NCBI RefSeq assembly: GCF_963678635.1
Contig: NC_087064.1
Coordinates: 34,448,369-34,512,368, forward strand
Direction: 5' to 3'
DNA: 64,000 bases
Source: Symsagittifera roscoffensis
Taxonomy: Eukaryota > Xenacoelomorpha > Acoela > Convolutidae
Positions 44,550 through 52,690 of the stretch are shown piece by piece. A program made the translations under genes and the position numbers. The notes beneath the pieces were generated by a model. The model ran no database searches. It was not told where the DNA came from and was given only the letters and a program-made list of their open reading frames with translations. The first letter of the stretch is position 1; every line of letters begins with the position of its first letter.

Positions 44550-47500
44550 CGAGACCACCTAGGGGCAGAATTTTGTCCGGGGAGTCGGGTTTGAAGCGAC
44601 AGATGGACAGAGTTTTGTCCGGGGAGTCGAGAAACATCTCAGACAACTTGGAATATGATGTTGGGAAATCAGTCGACTCAAGTGTTGACTCGAGGCCCCA
44701 GTCCTGGGACAACACGTCTGAAACAACTTCCAATTCCGATATGTCAGAGATCGCAATCCACTCCTTATTGGTAGACTGGAAGCAGCGTGGGCTGGACCGA
44801 GAAACACATCAGGATCCAGACAGGGACAGATACACCTCAGATGAAGAGGGCACTGTGGTAGATAATGCCGCAGACGAGCTCGAGCTGATAGCAGTTTCGA
44901 AACGCCCAACCAGATTGCTGCCACATGGTACGGTCGTCCGTACCAATCTGGAACCATCTATGCAGAAAGCGACGCCTTTGAAAAAGATATGGTGTGTCAA
45001 GTTGATGGACGATGCTCATGCTCCGAAAATAATGAGTGGGCAAATGAACGAGGTGAAGACATATTTGAAAGCCAGGTACAGGCTGTCGGATCTCCTAAGG
45101 GCTCAACGAAATGACAGAATGACGAGCAGTCTGAAGAGATGGATCGAGAATGGAGCACCAGACAAGGGAGATTTGGAAGACAGCTACAAAATCCTGAAGC
45201 AATTCTACCTGAAGCGAAACGACTTGTTGTACCTGAACAAGGACGGAATCTTAGCCTGCAAACGAAAAGAGGAGGACAAGGTCCTCTATAAATACAATTC
45301 AATAGTGTTACCACAGTTGTACCAGACCGAATTGCTCTTTCGCTCACATGATCACATGGGCCATCAAGGCGTGGACAAAGTGTATAACAGGATACAGAAA
45401 CGATTCGAATGGCCGGGATTGAAGAAAGCTTGTGAGAAGTGGATCGCAGCATGCCTGTCATGTCAGCAGGCGAAGGATCCCAGGAAGCTAAGGTTCCCCC
45501 TACAGTCAATAGAGTCGTCAGGTTTCAACGAAGTGGTGCAAATTGATCATCAGAAAATCTGTATGACAGCAACGGGCTATAATCAGGTGCTGGTAATGAT
45601 CGACCATTTTACGAAGTATGCGGAGGCAGCACCCTGCATGACAGCATCGGCGGAAGAAACATGCGATCATTTGATAAATGTGTGGATAGCGAGACATGGC
45701 TGCCCCATCACGTTCCAATCGGACAATGGCAAAGCATTCGTGGGCGATCTCACGAAGGAGTTGATGAAAAGGTCGCAGGTAGCGCAGGCCCACTCGACCA
45801 CTTATCACCCGCAAACGAATGGCCTAGTCGAGAGGCAAAATCGCACACTGGTATCCATGCTGAGAGTCTATTGCTCGCGTTACATGGATGACTGGGACAA
45901 GCACCTGCCGCAAGTGATGGGTGCTTACAACAGCACGGAGCATTCCACCACGGGAATAAGTCCGCACATGATGTTAACGGGTCATGAAAAAGCGCTCCCG
46001 TTGACGTTTTTCTACCCTGAATATGAGGGGAAGAGGACAGCACCGCAAACGTACGTGCGGGATGTTATTAGAAGACAGCAGGATCTCAGTGACTTATGCA
46101 GGAGGAATACGCAACAGGCGCAAATTAGACAGAAAAGGAGGTTTGACAAAAGGACAGCTGATGCGAAGGCCTGCTCAGTTGGCGACTACGTCTGGGTGTT
46201 CCAGGAAGTGGTTCCACCAGAAGGAACCAAGAAATTATTAAAGAAATGGCGTGGTCCATTTCAGATAACAGAGGTGCACCAAGGAGGTCGTTTTTATCGA
46301 TTGAGCACTGGAAGAGCAGCTCATTACGAGAAAATCAACCCACACAATGCCTCGTCAGAGGATTGGTGCATCCCAGCGGACATGCAAGAGGGAGACTATT
46401 TGATAGTGGATCCTGCTTGTGAAGTGAATGAAAGGGGTACTCGCGACAAGAACGACGGGAATGAGGTGGTGGACGATTGCGATCTACCACTGGATCTCGA
46501 GTTGACCCAGCGAGTAGAGGTGGACGATGAAACTCAACCTTATGCCGAAGAAGACTGGGACTGCCCGGAACAGACCGAAATTGACAAAGGAATACAGCAG
46601 CCTGACTTTCCTCTCACTATGGAAACACGCCAAAGCAAGAGAGGAAAAAAACAGAAGAAATACAATCCGTACGGCGAGGACTTCGTTGTAGACAGGATAG
46701 TAGTGAGTGATGTCATAGACTCGCTGGTGGGACTGGACGAAGTGGCGATGCCAGAAGAAATCGACCTTGTGAACGATATGGATCAAGATTGGATCGACGA
46801 TCGATCAGAACCAGAAGTGGAGTTCGAACCAGAAGCGGAACAAACTCATGAGCAAGAACTAACTAACTTGCGCGTGCTCGAATGGCTCCATGATCTGCCG
46901 ACAGATCCAGAAGAGACGATCCTGACGATTCAGGACGTCGATAGAGACGGCGTCAAATACATCAGTCATGACAATACCGAGTCCAACTGGGTCGCCCCAG
47001 ATGGTCCTCTACGTGTTCCACAATCCAACCTCGATCTCCCAGACTTTGGGCGATCGACGGGGACGTCGATGGATATTTTTGTCCGGGGAGTGGGGGTAGG
47101 ACTCACCCACACCGAAAATCTGATAATAAAAAAATTGAAATCGGCAAGAGAAACCGGAGAACTAGAGACAGAGGGCGAGAATGCTAAAAAACCACCTTTT
47201 GGACGAATCTTTGAATCGTATTTTGATCTACCGAACCATTATTCGAACAATATCGTCATAACGGACAGCGATTTCATACTCACGGAACGCACGTGCGCCA
47301 TAGCGATAACCGCGGACGTAAGCTTCAAAACAGCACTAGCGGCTGACTTCAAGAGAGAGTATAAAAATATCGAGTTTTTGTGGAAACAGAGGCCTGGTGT
47401 GGGAGGGATGATAGCGCTGCCCCCTGTTGCATCACAGATACCAGGGAAATATTTGTGTTTCCTGGTTACCAAGGCCACTGATAGGCAACACGTAGATCCA

Positions 47501-47698
47501 AAGAGCTTGGTATTGGCCTTGACTCGACTTAGGGATTTTTTGGTTGAGAGAGGAGTGACCTCTCTCTCGTTGCCAGTATACGATCCTAATAGGGGAAAGC
47601 TACATCCGAGAGAGTTGTACGCACTTGTACATGTGATATTTTCAGAGACTGACATAGAAGTTTACTTACATAAAAAATACTATCTGAGTATATGCTAA
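44435..47698 (+). CDS. Retrotransposon integrase with C-terminal acidic tail and macro-domain-like module
   Basis: The frame is open from 44,369; the first ATG is 44,447. Residues are counted from 44,435. A Ser/Glu-rich start carries repeated SGES units (about 5-70). The HHCC zinc-binding domain lies at about 305-350 (SHDHMGHQGVDKVYNR, then CLSC). The catalytic core has D371 (QIDHQ), D430 (QSDNGKAF) and E466 (LVERQNR), a D-D-35-E signature with all residues intact. A GPY/F-type module follows at about 598-630 (KWRGPFQITEV). After this come ~300 residues rich in Asp and Glu, then a macro-like domain at about 938-1085. Integrases of this family normally end soon after the GPY/F module, sometimes with a chromodomain; none is seen. 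Confidence 0.93.
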   Translation: MDETMSGESDTFEPVKDDSSEESDTFGPVQDDLSGERLTRPPRGRILSGESGLKRQMDRVLSGESRNISDNLEYDVGKSVDSSVDSRPQSWDNTSETTSNSDMSEIAIHSLLVDWKQRGLDRETHQDPDRDRYTSDEEGTVVDNAADELELIAVSKRPTRLLPHGTVVRTNLEPSMQKATPLKKIWCVKLMDDAHAPKIMSGQMNEVKTYLKARYRLSDLLRAQRNDRMTSSLKRWIENGAPDKGDLEDSYKILKQFYLKRNDLLYLNKDGILACKRKEEDKVLYKYNSIVLPQLYQTELLFRSHDHMGHQGVDKVYNRIQKRFEWPGLKKACEKWIAACLSCQQAKDPRKLRFPLQSIESSGFNEVVQIDHQKICMTATGYNQVLVMIDHFTKYAEAAPCMTASAEETCDHLINVWIARHGCPITFQSDNGKAFVGDLTKELMKRSQVAQAHSTTYHPQTNGLVERQNRTLVSMLRVYCSRYMDDWDKHLPQVMGAYNSTEHSTTGISPHMMLTGHEKALPLTFFYPEYEGKRTAPQTYVRDVIRRQQDLSDLCRRNTQQAQIRQKRRFDKRTADAKACSVGDYVWVFQEVVPPEGTKKLLKKWRGPFQITEVHQGGRFYRLSTGRAAHYEKINPHNASSEDWCIPADMQEGDYLIVDPACEVNERGTRDKNDGNEVVDDCDLPLDLELTQRVEVDDETQPYAEEDWDCPEQTEIDKGIQQPDFPLTMETRQSKRGKKQKKYNPYGEDFVVDRIVVSDVIDSLVGLDEVAMPEEIDLVNDMDQDWIDDRSEPEVEFEPEAEQTHEQELTNLRVLEWLHDLPTDPEETILTIQDVDRDGVKYISHDNTESNWVAPDGPLRVPQSNLDLPDFGRSTGTSMDIFVRGVGVGLTHTENLIIKKLKSARETGELETEGENAKKPPFGRIFESYFDLPNHYSNNIVITDSDFILTERTCAIAITADVSFKTALAADFKREYKNIEFLWKQRPGVGGMIALPPVASQIPGKYLCFLVTKATDRQHVDPKSLVLALTRLRDFLVERGVTSLSLPVYDPNRGKLHPRELYALVHVIFSETDIEVYLHKKYYLSIC
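44448..44628 (+). repeat. Four copies of TGTCCGGGGAG in the start of the integrase frame
   Basis: TGTCCGGGGAG occurs at 44,448, 44,532, 44,574 and 44,616, three of them followed by TC. In the integrase frame it encodes S-G-E. The same word precedes the 3' LTR (51,807) and recurs at 47,080. Confidence 0.85.
47079..47090 (+). promoter_or_regulatory. Possible central polypurine tract
   Basis: TTGTCCGGGGAG followed by TGGGGGTAGG, giving a purine-rich run. It matches the 12 bases just before the 3' LTR but is read in a different codon phase (V-R-G) from the four copies at 44.4-44.6 kb, which points to conservation of DNA rather than of protein. Confidence 0.4.
47246..47690 (+). other. Macro-domain-like module at the C-terminus of Pol
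   Basis: About 148 residues (938-1085 of the frame) follow the strand/helix order of macro domains of the OARD1/TARG1-Poa1p type: an opening strand (NIVITDSDF), a short CAIAITADV strand, helix FKREY, a strand pair around GGMIALPPV and KYLCFLVTK, helix LVLALTRLRDFLVERG, strand TSLSLPVY, helix HPRELYALVHVIF, and a closing strand ETDIEVYL. Macro domains bind ADP-ribose or its derivatives. Both ligand loops look altered: the first lacks the usual Gly-rich turn (SFKTALA) and the second reads YDPNRGKL, without the usual G-x-G-L-D. So binding may be changed or lost. The match is by pattern and order, not by a search. Confidence 0.6.
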
Positions 47699-47861
47699 GA
47701 AATGCGCTCGGCGATAAGTGGTTTTTATTAAGTTATTCGACAGGAATTAGAGTCAAGTTTAGGTTAGGTTAGGTTTTAGGTACAGTATTAGGGATTATGT
47801 TTTTATGTGATAGTGTAGGTGTGTGATGTTTATGTGTTTATGTTATGTTATTGTTATGATA

Positions 47862-47881
47862 TGTTTTATGTTTTACTCCAG
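47862..47881 (+). promoter_or_regulatory. Candidate 3' splice site for a subgenomic RNA
   Basis: A T-rich tract (ATGTTTTATGTTTTACTCCAG) of pyrimidine-rich character ends in CAG at 47,879-47,881, between the Pol stop and the accessory ORFs, the place where env-type genes receive their spliced leader. No donor has been identified. Confidence 0.3.
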
Positions 47882-48146
47882 GTCATCAAGGTGACAGCGC
47901 ACATTCGTGCTACTCTAACAAAGGTAAAGGTGGACGATCCACCTTGGTGCTAAATTTTTAAATCAGAATTGAAAAAAGAATTTCAATGGAGAGTTTTAAA
48001 GAATTGAATGATGTTGTATCCAAAAATGATGGTTCTAAGTCGCGACTTGTTTTTTAGATCTTGATTGATCGGAGATTGTTTATTGAATTCATTGAATCAA
48101 ACGAAGAAATTACACGACACGACAAGAAGAATCAACACGATAAGAA
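47882..48146 (+). other. Spacer before the accessory ORFs
   Basis: No ORF or repeat seen. Upstream, a short run of TTAGG-like words lies at 47,757-47,790 and is too short to be telomeric. Confidence 0.3.
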
Positions 48147-48320
48147 ATGGAAATCCTCAGTCAATGTGGATCTGGAGGACTTGAAGATTATAGACCCTCG
48201 CGAATCAACATGGCCAAGTTGAAACTGGAAGGACAACTCGACGTGGTCGAGTACAGTCGAATAACTGTGCCGGAATCGATACACATGGGAGATCCGGCAG
48301 GGGTTATGTGGAGATGTTGA
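48147..48320 (+). CDS. Small upstream ORF, 57 codons
   Basis: ATG at 48,147 to TGA at 48,318-48,320, unknown product (starts MEILSQCGSGGLED). Its stop overlaps the next ORF's start (ATGTTGA, 48,314-48,320), the classical arrangement for termination-reinitiation. Alternatively it is the true N-terminus of the next protein, displaced by one frame. Confidence 0.4.
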   Translation: MEILSQCGSGGLEDYRPSRINMAKLKLEGQLDVVEYSRITVPESIHMGDPAGVMWRC

Positions 48321-49081
48321 AAGCGAGGAACTCCGCGAGAGGGCACCTGATGGCTTGGAGCGAGAAGCGAGTCATGCAGGAATATCTGAAAGAGCTCACG
48401 GAGAATTCGAACTTGAATCGAAAAGAATACGGAACGGTAATGTCCTCTGAAACGAACGAAGTCGGATTGGAAAAATTGCTAGAAATCTCCTGGAGGGCGG
48501 CCCTCCAGAGATACTTCGACCAGGCGATGCATGCACCTGCTACGGTGGCGGCATACCTGGCTCATCCTTGTGTGAGAACTGATCTGCAAGTACGGTTGGC
48601 TTGGTGCTTGATGGGCATCAAGAGAGCGGAGCATGAAGCCAGTAATGATTCGAAATCACGGGAACAGGAACTGGAGTTGATGGAAGCTCTGCGAGCGTTG
48701 ATTTCGAAAGACGATTCTGCGATAGCATGCGCTAAGCGTGAGGATGCCCTTTGCTTTGTCAGGTTCGTGGTGGATCGTATCCCCACTCCTGTTTTGGGAG
48801 AATGCATAAAGATCATTCGGCAAAAGGGAGTTGATTGTGGAAGGAACTTCCTAAGGGCACTCCTGGAACTATACCAGGACATGCCATTGACTGTGCCTAG
48901 CAAGGAGTCGAGTGATATGGAAAGCTATCGCAAGTTGGAAGAGGTGAGAAGATTTTCCAACAAAGAATTGAAAGTGAGCCGAGAGTTGATTGAAGCGGTC
49001 AGAGGACAAAAAGAGTTTGCAACACTAGGGAAACTGAAGTCATTCCAATATGTGTCTGGGCATACCGGGGATGGCGTATAA
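48314..49081 (+). CDS. Accessory ORF X1 of the retrotransposon, 255 aa, unknown
   Basis: Intact frame from ATG 48,314 to TAA 49,081. The composition is helical and soluble, with many Arg, Glu and Leu residues (RDLVxE-type amphipathic helices; LEISWRAALQRYFDQA, ECIKIIRQKGVDCGRNFLRA). There is no signal peptide, no membrane segment and no zinc-binding motif, so it does not look like an envelope protein. I recognise no family. It ends 32 bases inside the start of ORF X2. Base composition matches the rest of the element, so it belongs to it. Possible roles are a second structural protein or a host-interaction factor; both are guesses. Confidence 0.7.
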   Translation: MLKARNSARGHLMAWSEKRVMQEYLKELTENSNLNRKEYGTVMSSETNEVGLEKLLEISWRAALQRYFDQAMHAPATVAAYLAHPCVRTDLQVRLAWCLMGIKRAEHEASNDSKSREQELELMEALRALISKDDSAIACAKREDALCFVRFVVDRIPTPVLGECIKIIRQKGVDCGRNFLRALLELYQDMPLTVPSKESSDMESYRKLEEVRRFSNKELKVSRELIEAVRGQKEFATLGKLKSFQYVSGHTGDGV

Positions 49082-51074
49082 TCCCTTCGTGAATGAAGAA
49101 GCCAGGGAAGCGTACTTCGACTATGAGCAAGTCATAGTACTCAATTTCTGGGTCGAACGTATTAAAGAAACAGGAATGCTGATGGTGGAACAACCCAAGC
49201 TGGGAATTATCTTGGAAGAACGAGTGGTCGAACCCTCGGTTCCCGAGCTAAAGGGGCAAGTGAGTTTTGATTGTGGTTCTTGGGACGGTCCCTTGAAAAC
49301 CAGTCTAGTTACGATGTGGGAACTCATGAAGCCTTCTTGGTGTCCACATCCTAACGCCGGTTTAATCTGGGACATGACGGCGGATATCACGTTAGACCTA
49401 GATGATGACGCGAGTTTACATGATCTGGCCATGATACATCATCTGCTGGCCATGAGATTGACGAAAAGGAAGAGCAACCCATCCACGGAGCTGTCCGAGG
49501 AAGGTCCATCGAGCGATTGGTTGAAGCAAGGCACATGCTTGGCTCAACAAAGTAGGATGGAAGGGCATGTTTGCAACTTGGGACACTTCCTGATTACGCT
49601 GAGCGAGCAGCATCGACAACTGGCACGATTGTACGGAAGATTGAGCATGTCAGATAAGAGTGCCATGGAGTTGGTCGCAGACTGCCATGGGGTGACAGAC
49701 GTAAACTTGATCACAGCCTTGGGATTTTGTAGCATGACGAGTTCGATAGAATCGCTTGAGCGCCTAGAGCGTGCCCATGAGCTAGTGACGTCCCTCAGCG
49801 AGGAGATATTCCCTGGAGCGTTACAGACAGAGCAGAAGATTGGGGGCTGGCGAGAAGCTCTAGAAAATGAAATGAATCTTAAGGATAGTGAAGCCTATCA
49901 CAGACCTACTGGTTCAAAATATATGGTGGGTTCAAGCTCCGCGCCATACTGTAATAGCAAGTATCCTACGCACATGGTGGTAATGGATGCGAGGACGCAA
50001 CAAGTGTTGGTTGACCAACTTTTCTCTGTGCCAAAGTGCGTGAGGTTGGCCAGAATGTCGGAAAGGTCATATGACTTGTTGGCAAAGATCTTTCGGGCAG
50101 TCCCGAAGAGATCCGAAAGCGAGTTGCAAGACGTTGTGGGTGAAGAGTTCATGAGACTGAACGAAGGCAATGTGAGTGAGTTCCAGAAACAGAAAGCGAG
50201 TGGAGCCTTACCCACTGAATTCCCCACAATAGAAGAAAAAGACGACTTACACAGAATTCTGATGGAGGTGGAACCGTTGCTGGGAGCCTCAGGGTATCGA
50301 ACCCGAAGGAACATAGTGAGAACCCATGGGGAGTATCCTTGCCACTGCTTGGCGCAGACGTTGTGGTACCCCAAACGCGGGAATCTAATGCTAGTATGGG
50401 ACGTGGAGGAGTTGTACTCTACGGGGTTGCCCGATCAGAATCAACAGGTGTCAATCGTGGTGGTTAGTGCCATGCTGGCAGTGAGATGGCTGGAGGCTAA
50501 CGCGGACACAAGTCAGCAGGAGACGGCCGTGCCGACTCCTGAGCAGCTGAGCAACGTGAAGATGAGTCGTGAATTGGATCTTTTCAGAACCACCTGCAAG
50601 GTTCTGAGGATACCTAAAGCCATTGAAAGAATATGGTCAAGGCAAAGATTGATGCCTTGGTTCCGTGCAGTGATGACGTCATGGATGTATGAACGCGCGA
50701 AGCGTCATATGTCGAGGAACACGGAAGCCTATCAATCTTTCCAGCTAGATATAGGACCAGGAGCCTATAAGAGAGCATTCTTGACGCACAGAAACGCGGT
50801 CACCACAGCGGTGAAGCGGGTAGCTGGAACGCCTTGTGTTACTGAAGATGAGAAGAAAGAGGTCTTAAGAGCTGACCTAGAACGAAACGTGAGCCTATGT
50901 CTTCACAACAGCTTTTGCAGGAACCGGGAGCAGAAGGTGAATGTGGACTTGCTACCTTGCTGCAAACCGAGGCTGTTGGAACAGGAGAGTTGGGGCACGG
51001 CCCGCAACTCCATGGACATGCTGGAGAAAGTGTTGGAAGACAGCGAAGATCAGGATGGAGAAGTGATGGAGTGA
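49050..51074 (+). CDS. Accessory ORF X2 of the retrotransposon, 674 aa, unknown
   Basis: Uninterrupted from ATG 49,050 (a second in-frame ATG at 49,071 overlaps the X1 stop) to TGA 51,074. It is the longest unexplained gene in the window. The predicted protein is mixed alpha/beta and soluble. The most hydrophobic stretch, VSIVVVSAMLAVRWL at about residue 470, is too short for a typical membrane anchor, and there is no signal peptide or furin-like site context, so an envelope role is unlikely. No catalytic motif is recognised. The N-terminal half includes DITLDLDDDASLHDL; the C-terminal 80 residues contain a Cys-rich segment (SLCLHNSFCRNREQK, CCKPR). An intact 2 kb frame in a recently inserted element suggests it is under selection. 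It occupies the env position. Confidence 0.75.
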   Translation: MCLGIPGMAYNPFVNEEAREAYFDYEQVIVLNFWVERIKETGMLMVEQPKLGIILEERVVEPSVPELKGQVSFDCGSWDGPLKTSLVTMWELMKPSWCPHPNAGLIWDMTADITLDLDDDASLHDLAMIHHLLAMRLTKRKSNPSTELSEEGPSSDWLKQGTCLAQQSRMEGHVCNLGHFLITLSEQHRQLARLYGRLSMSDKSAMELVADCHGVTDVNLITALGFCSMTSSIESLERLERAHELVTSLSEEIFPGALQTEQKIGGWREALENEMNLKDSEAYHRPTGSKYMVGSSSAPYCNSKYPTHMVVMDARTQQVLVDQLFSVPKCVRLARMSERSYDLLAKIFRAVPKRSESELQDVVGEEFMRLNEGNVSEFQKQKASGALPTEFPTIEEKDDLHRILMEVEPLLGASGYRTRRNIVRTHGEYPCHCLAQTLWYPKRGNLMLVWDVEELYSTGLPDQNQQVSIVVVSAMLAVRWLEANADTSQQETAVPTPEQLSNVKMSRELDLFRTTCKVLRIPKAIERIWSRQRLMPWFRAVMTSWMYERAKRHMSRNTEAYQSFQLDIGPGAYKRAFLTHRNAVTTAVKRVAGTPCVTEDEKKEVLRADLERNVSLCLHNSFCRNREQKVNVDLLPCCKPRLLEQESWGTARNSMDMLEKVLEDSEDQDGEVME

Positions 51075-51805
51075 AGATGACCAAAGAAGAGAAGAGAAGG
51101 AGAGAAAACTTGATTGTATTTGTGTGCTAAAACTTAAACCAATCAACCAAGTTTTGATTATTGAACTTGTGAAACTTTTTGTTTTGATCTAGTTTGGTCA
51201 GACCGAACTATAATGTTGCAATTGTTAAAATTGTTGAAATTCTTGATTTTAGTTATGGCTATTTATGTATGTATATGAGGAACCTAGGTGAGTATATTTA
51301 CCTATTTATTCACGACTGAAGTTTTTAACCTGTGTAAGACACAAATTCACTGTGTGGCGACATGGTAAGTTTGAGTAAACTCGCTCTGGAAGGGTGGGTA
51401 ACTCAAGAACTTTCCTAGCCACAGAGTTTCTTAGTTTTAAAATTGATAGGACCGCATAAATAACTGATTATACTTGGTGAGTGAAGTTAAGTTAATTTTA
51501 ACGGGTGCGTGGCCGTGCCACGTCCCACTTTTTAATCACAAAGAGCAAAAAGAAGTTTTATGGCAAGACGACGTAAGTAGTCAGAAAAGAAATGTTATCT
51601 AGGACACTCCTCATGGTGCAAATTTTGTGAAAATGTTGAAAGGCAGTGAGATGTAGTACGATGCCATTTGTGAACACGTAGTGAGTTGAAGTGGGGTAGA
51701 TAAATTTCATTTTCTTATGCGATTTGTAAGATTGATTACAGAAAACTGGATAACTACTTGACGATAACCCGGTGTTATGCGATCAATAGGGACATTGATG
51801 GAGAC
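51075..51805 (+). other. 3' untranslated region of the retrotransposon
   Basis: AT-richer than the coding part; no ORF or repeat noticed apart from two CTGTGTGGCGA/CTTGTGAAACT-like words. It runs from the X2 stop to the tract before the 3' LTR. Confidence 0.5.
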
Positions 51806-51819
51806 TTGTCCGGGGAGTA
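51806..51819 (+). promoter_or_regulatory. Polypurine tract region before the 3' LTR
   Basis: TTGTCCGGGGAGTA directly abuts the LTR start TGTGCC at 51,820. The GGGGAG core is the plus-strand primer candidate. Confidence 0.6.
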
Positions 51820-52690
51820 TGTGCCATTCTGCCAGATGACACAGCACAACCTTCCGGCGACGTAAAAAAGAACGACTAAAGGCCTTATTGATGAAAAAGT
51901 ATTGCGAAGGAGGGTCGGAATATTCTAGAATTTTTATTTTTAAAATTTCGATTGGAAGAAGAATATTTCTCAGCGGCCATTTTGACTAAAAATGTGACGA
52001 GATTCAGAACAACGACAGATATAGTGAAACACAGTCGTACCAGAGACGGAAAACACGAAGCCTCTTATCGTGGCAACAACGCACGATAAGACACTTGTTA
52101 ACAGATATTGGTGGAGAAGGAGGCTTGAGTGGGGGAAGAAATATACCACGGAACCCTCCCGGGACACGAATTATAAGAGATAAGAGCGTTATCTCAGGAA
52201 TATTACGGGAGCGGAGGCTTGGTCCCCCAGAGACTGTTTTATGTGAAGGGACTGTATAAACTAACTTTATAGCTGCTGGAATGTCATAGATCTCTTAATT
52301 AACACCATTATTGTTTAATATTTCAGAGTATGAGTAGCTAGAAAGAGGAAAGGGTCAATCCATCTCCAATGGATTTAATATAGGACTGTCACACAAAAAC
52401 ATGTTAAAATAGGTTGTTCGAGCCGTGTTTTTAATGACAATCACGTAGTCTGAGGATCCGAGACTCAGCTATGTGGTTGTGTTCGCATGTAAACGAAAGC
52501 TGATAAAAAGTCGTTTGACTGATGGCCTAAAAATGGTAACTTTTTACTTTGCCCTAAACAGACCAGAAAATCAACTGGCAAGGTCGAGACGGTGAAAAAC
52601 GAGTAGGATTAAGGTAACTGACGCCTGCCAGTCGTTAATAGGTACTTTTTCTACGCTCCGTCGCTGTGTAGTATTTGGGCGAATGTTAAA
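51820..52690 (+). repeat. 3' LTR of the large retrotransposon
   Basis: 871 bases, TGTGCC...TTAAA, lacking the 12 bases present at about 34,553 in the 5' LTR. Its last 100 bases (from 52,591) also begin each of the tandem units that follow; those copies end TTACA like the 5' LTR, so the terminal C-to-A change here is private to this copy. Confidence 0.92.

Larger units (their letters stand above)
34398..52690 (+). mobile_element. 18.3 kb Ty3/gypsy-type LTR retrotransposon with macro-like domain and two extra ORFs
   Basis: Bounded by direct LTRs that begin TGTGCC and end TTACA (5') or TTAAA (3'). Gene order is Gag, PR, RT, RNase H, INT, as in Ty3/gypsy elements. It is far longer than the 5-9 kb usual for the group, because of a 3 kb leader, a ~460-residue tail on integrase ending in a macro-like domain, and about 3.4 kb of additional ORFs. 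It is clearly GC-richer than the host DNA on both sides. Near-identical LTRs mean a recent insertion. The coding frames carry one in-frame stop (43,824) and four -1 frame offsets. No clear target duplication: left flank ends CAAT, right flank begins AATAG. It is described, not reconstructed, here. Confidence 0.9.

Noticed and set aside
47757-47790. TTAGG-like repeats, possible telomeric sequence
   Set aside because: Only a few imperfect copies within the retrotransposon; too short and irregular for telomere or telomere-capture.
48314-51074. Envelope (env) gene of an infectious retrovirus-like element
   Set aside because: No signal peptide, no transmembrane anchor and no fusion-protein features in either ORF.
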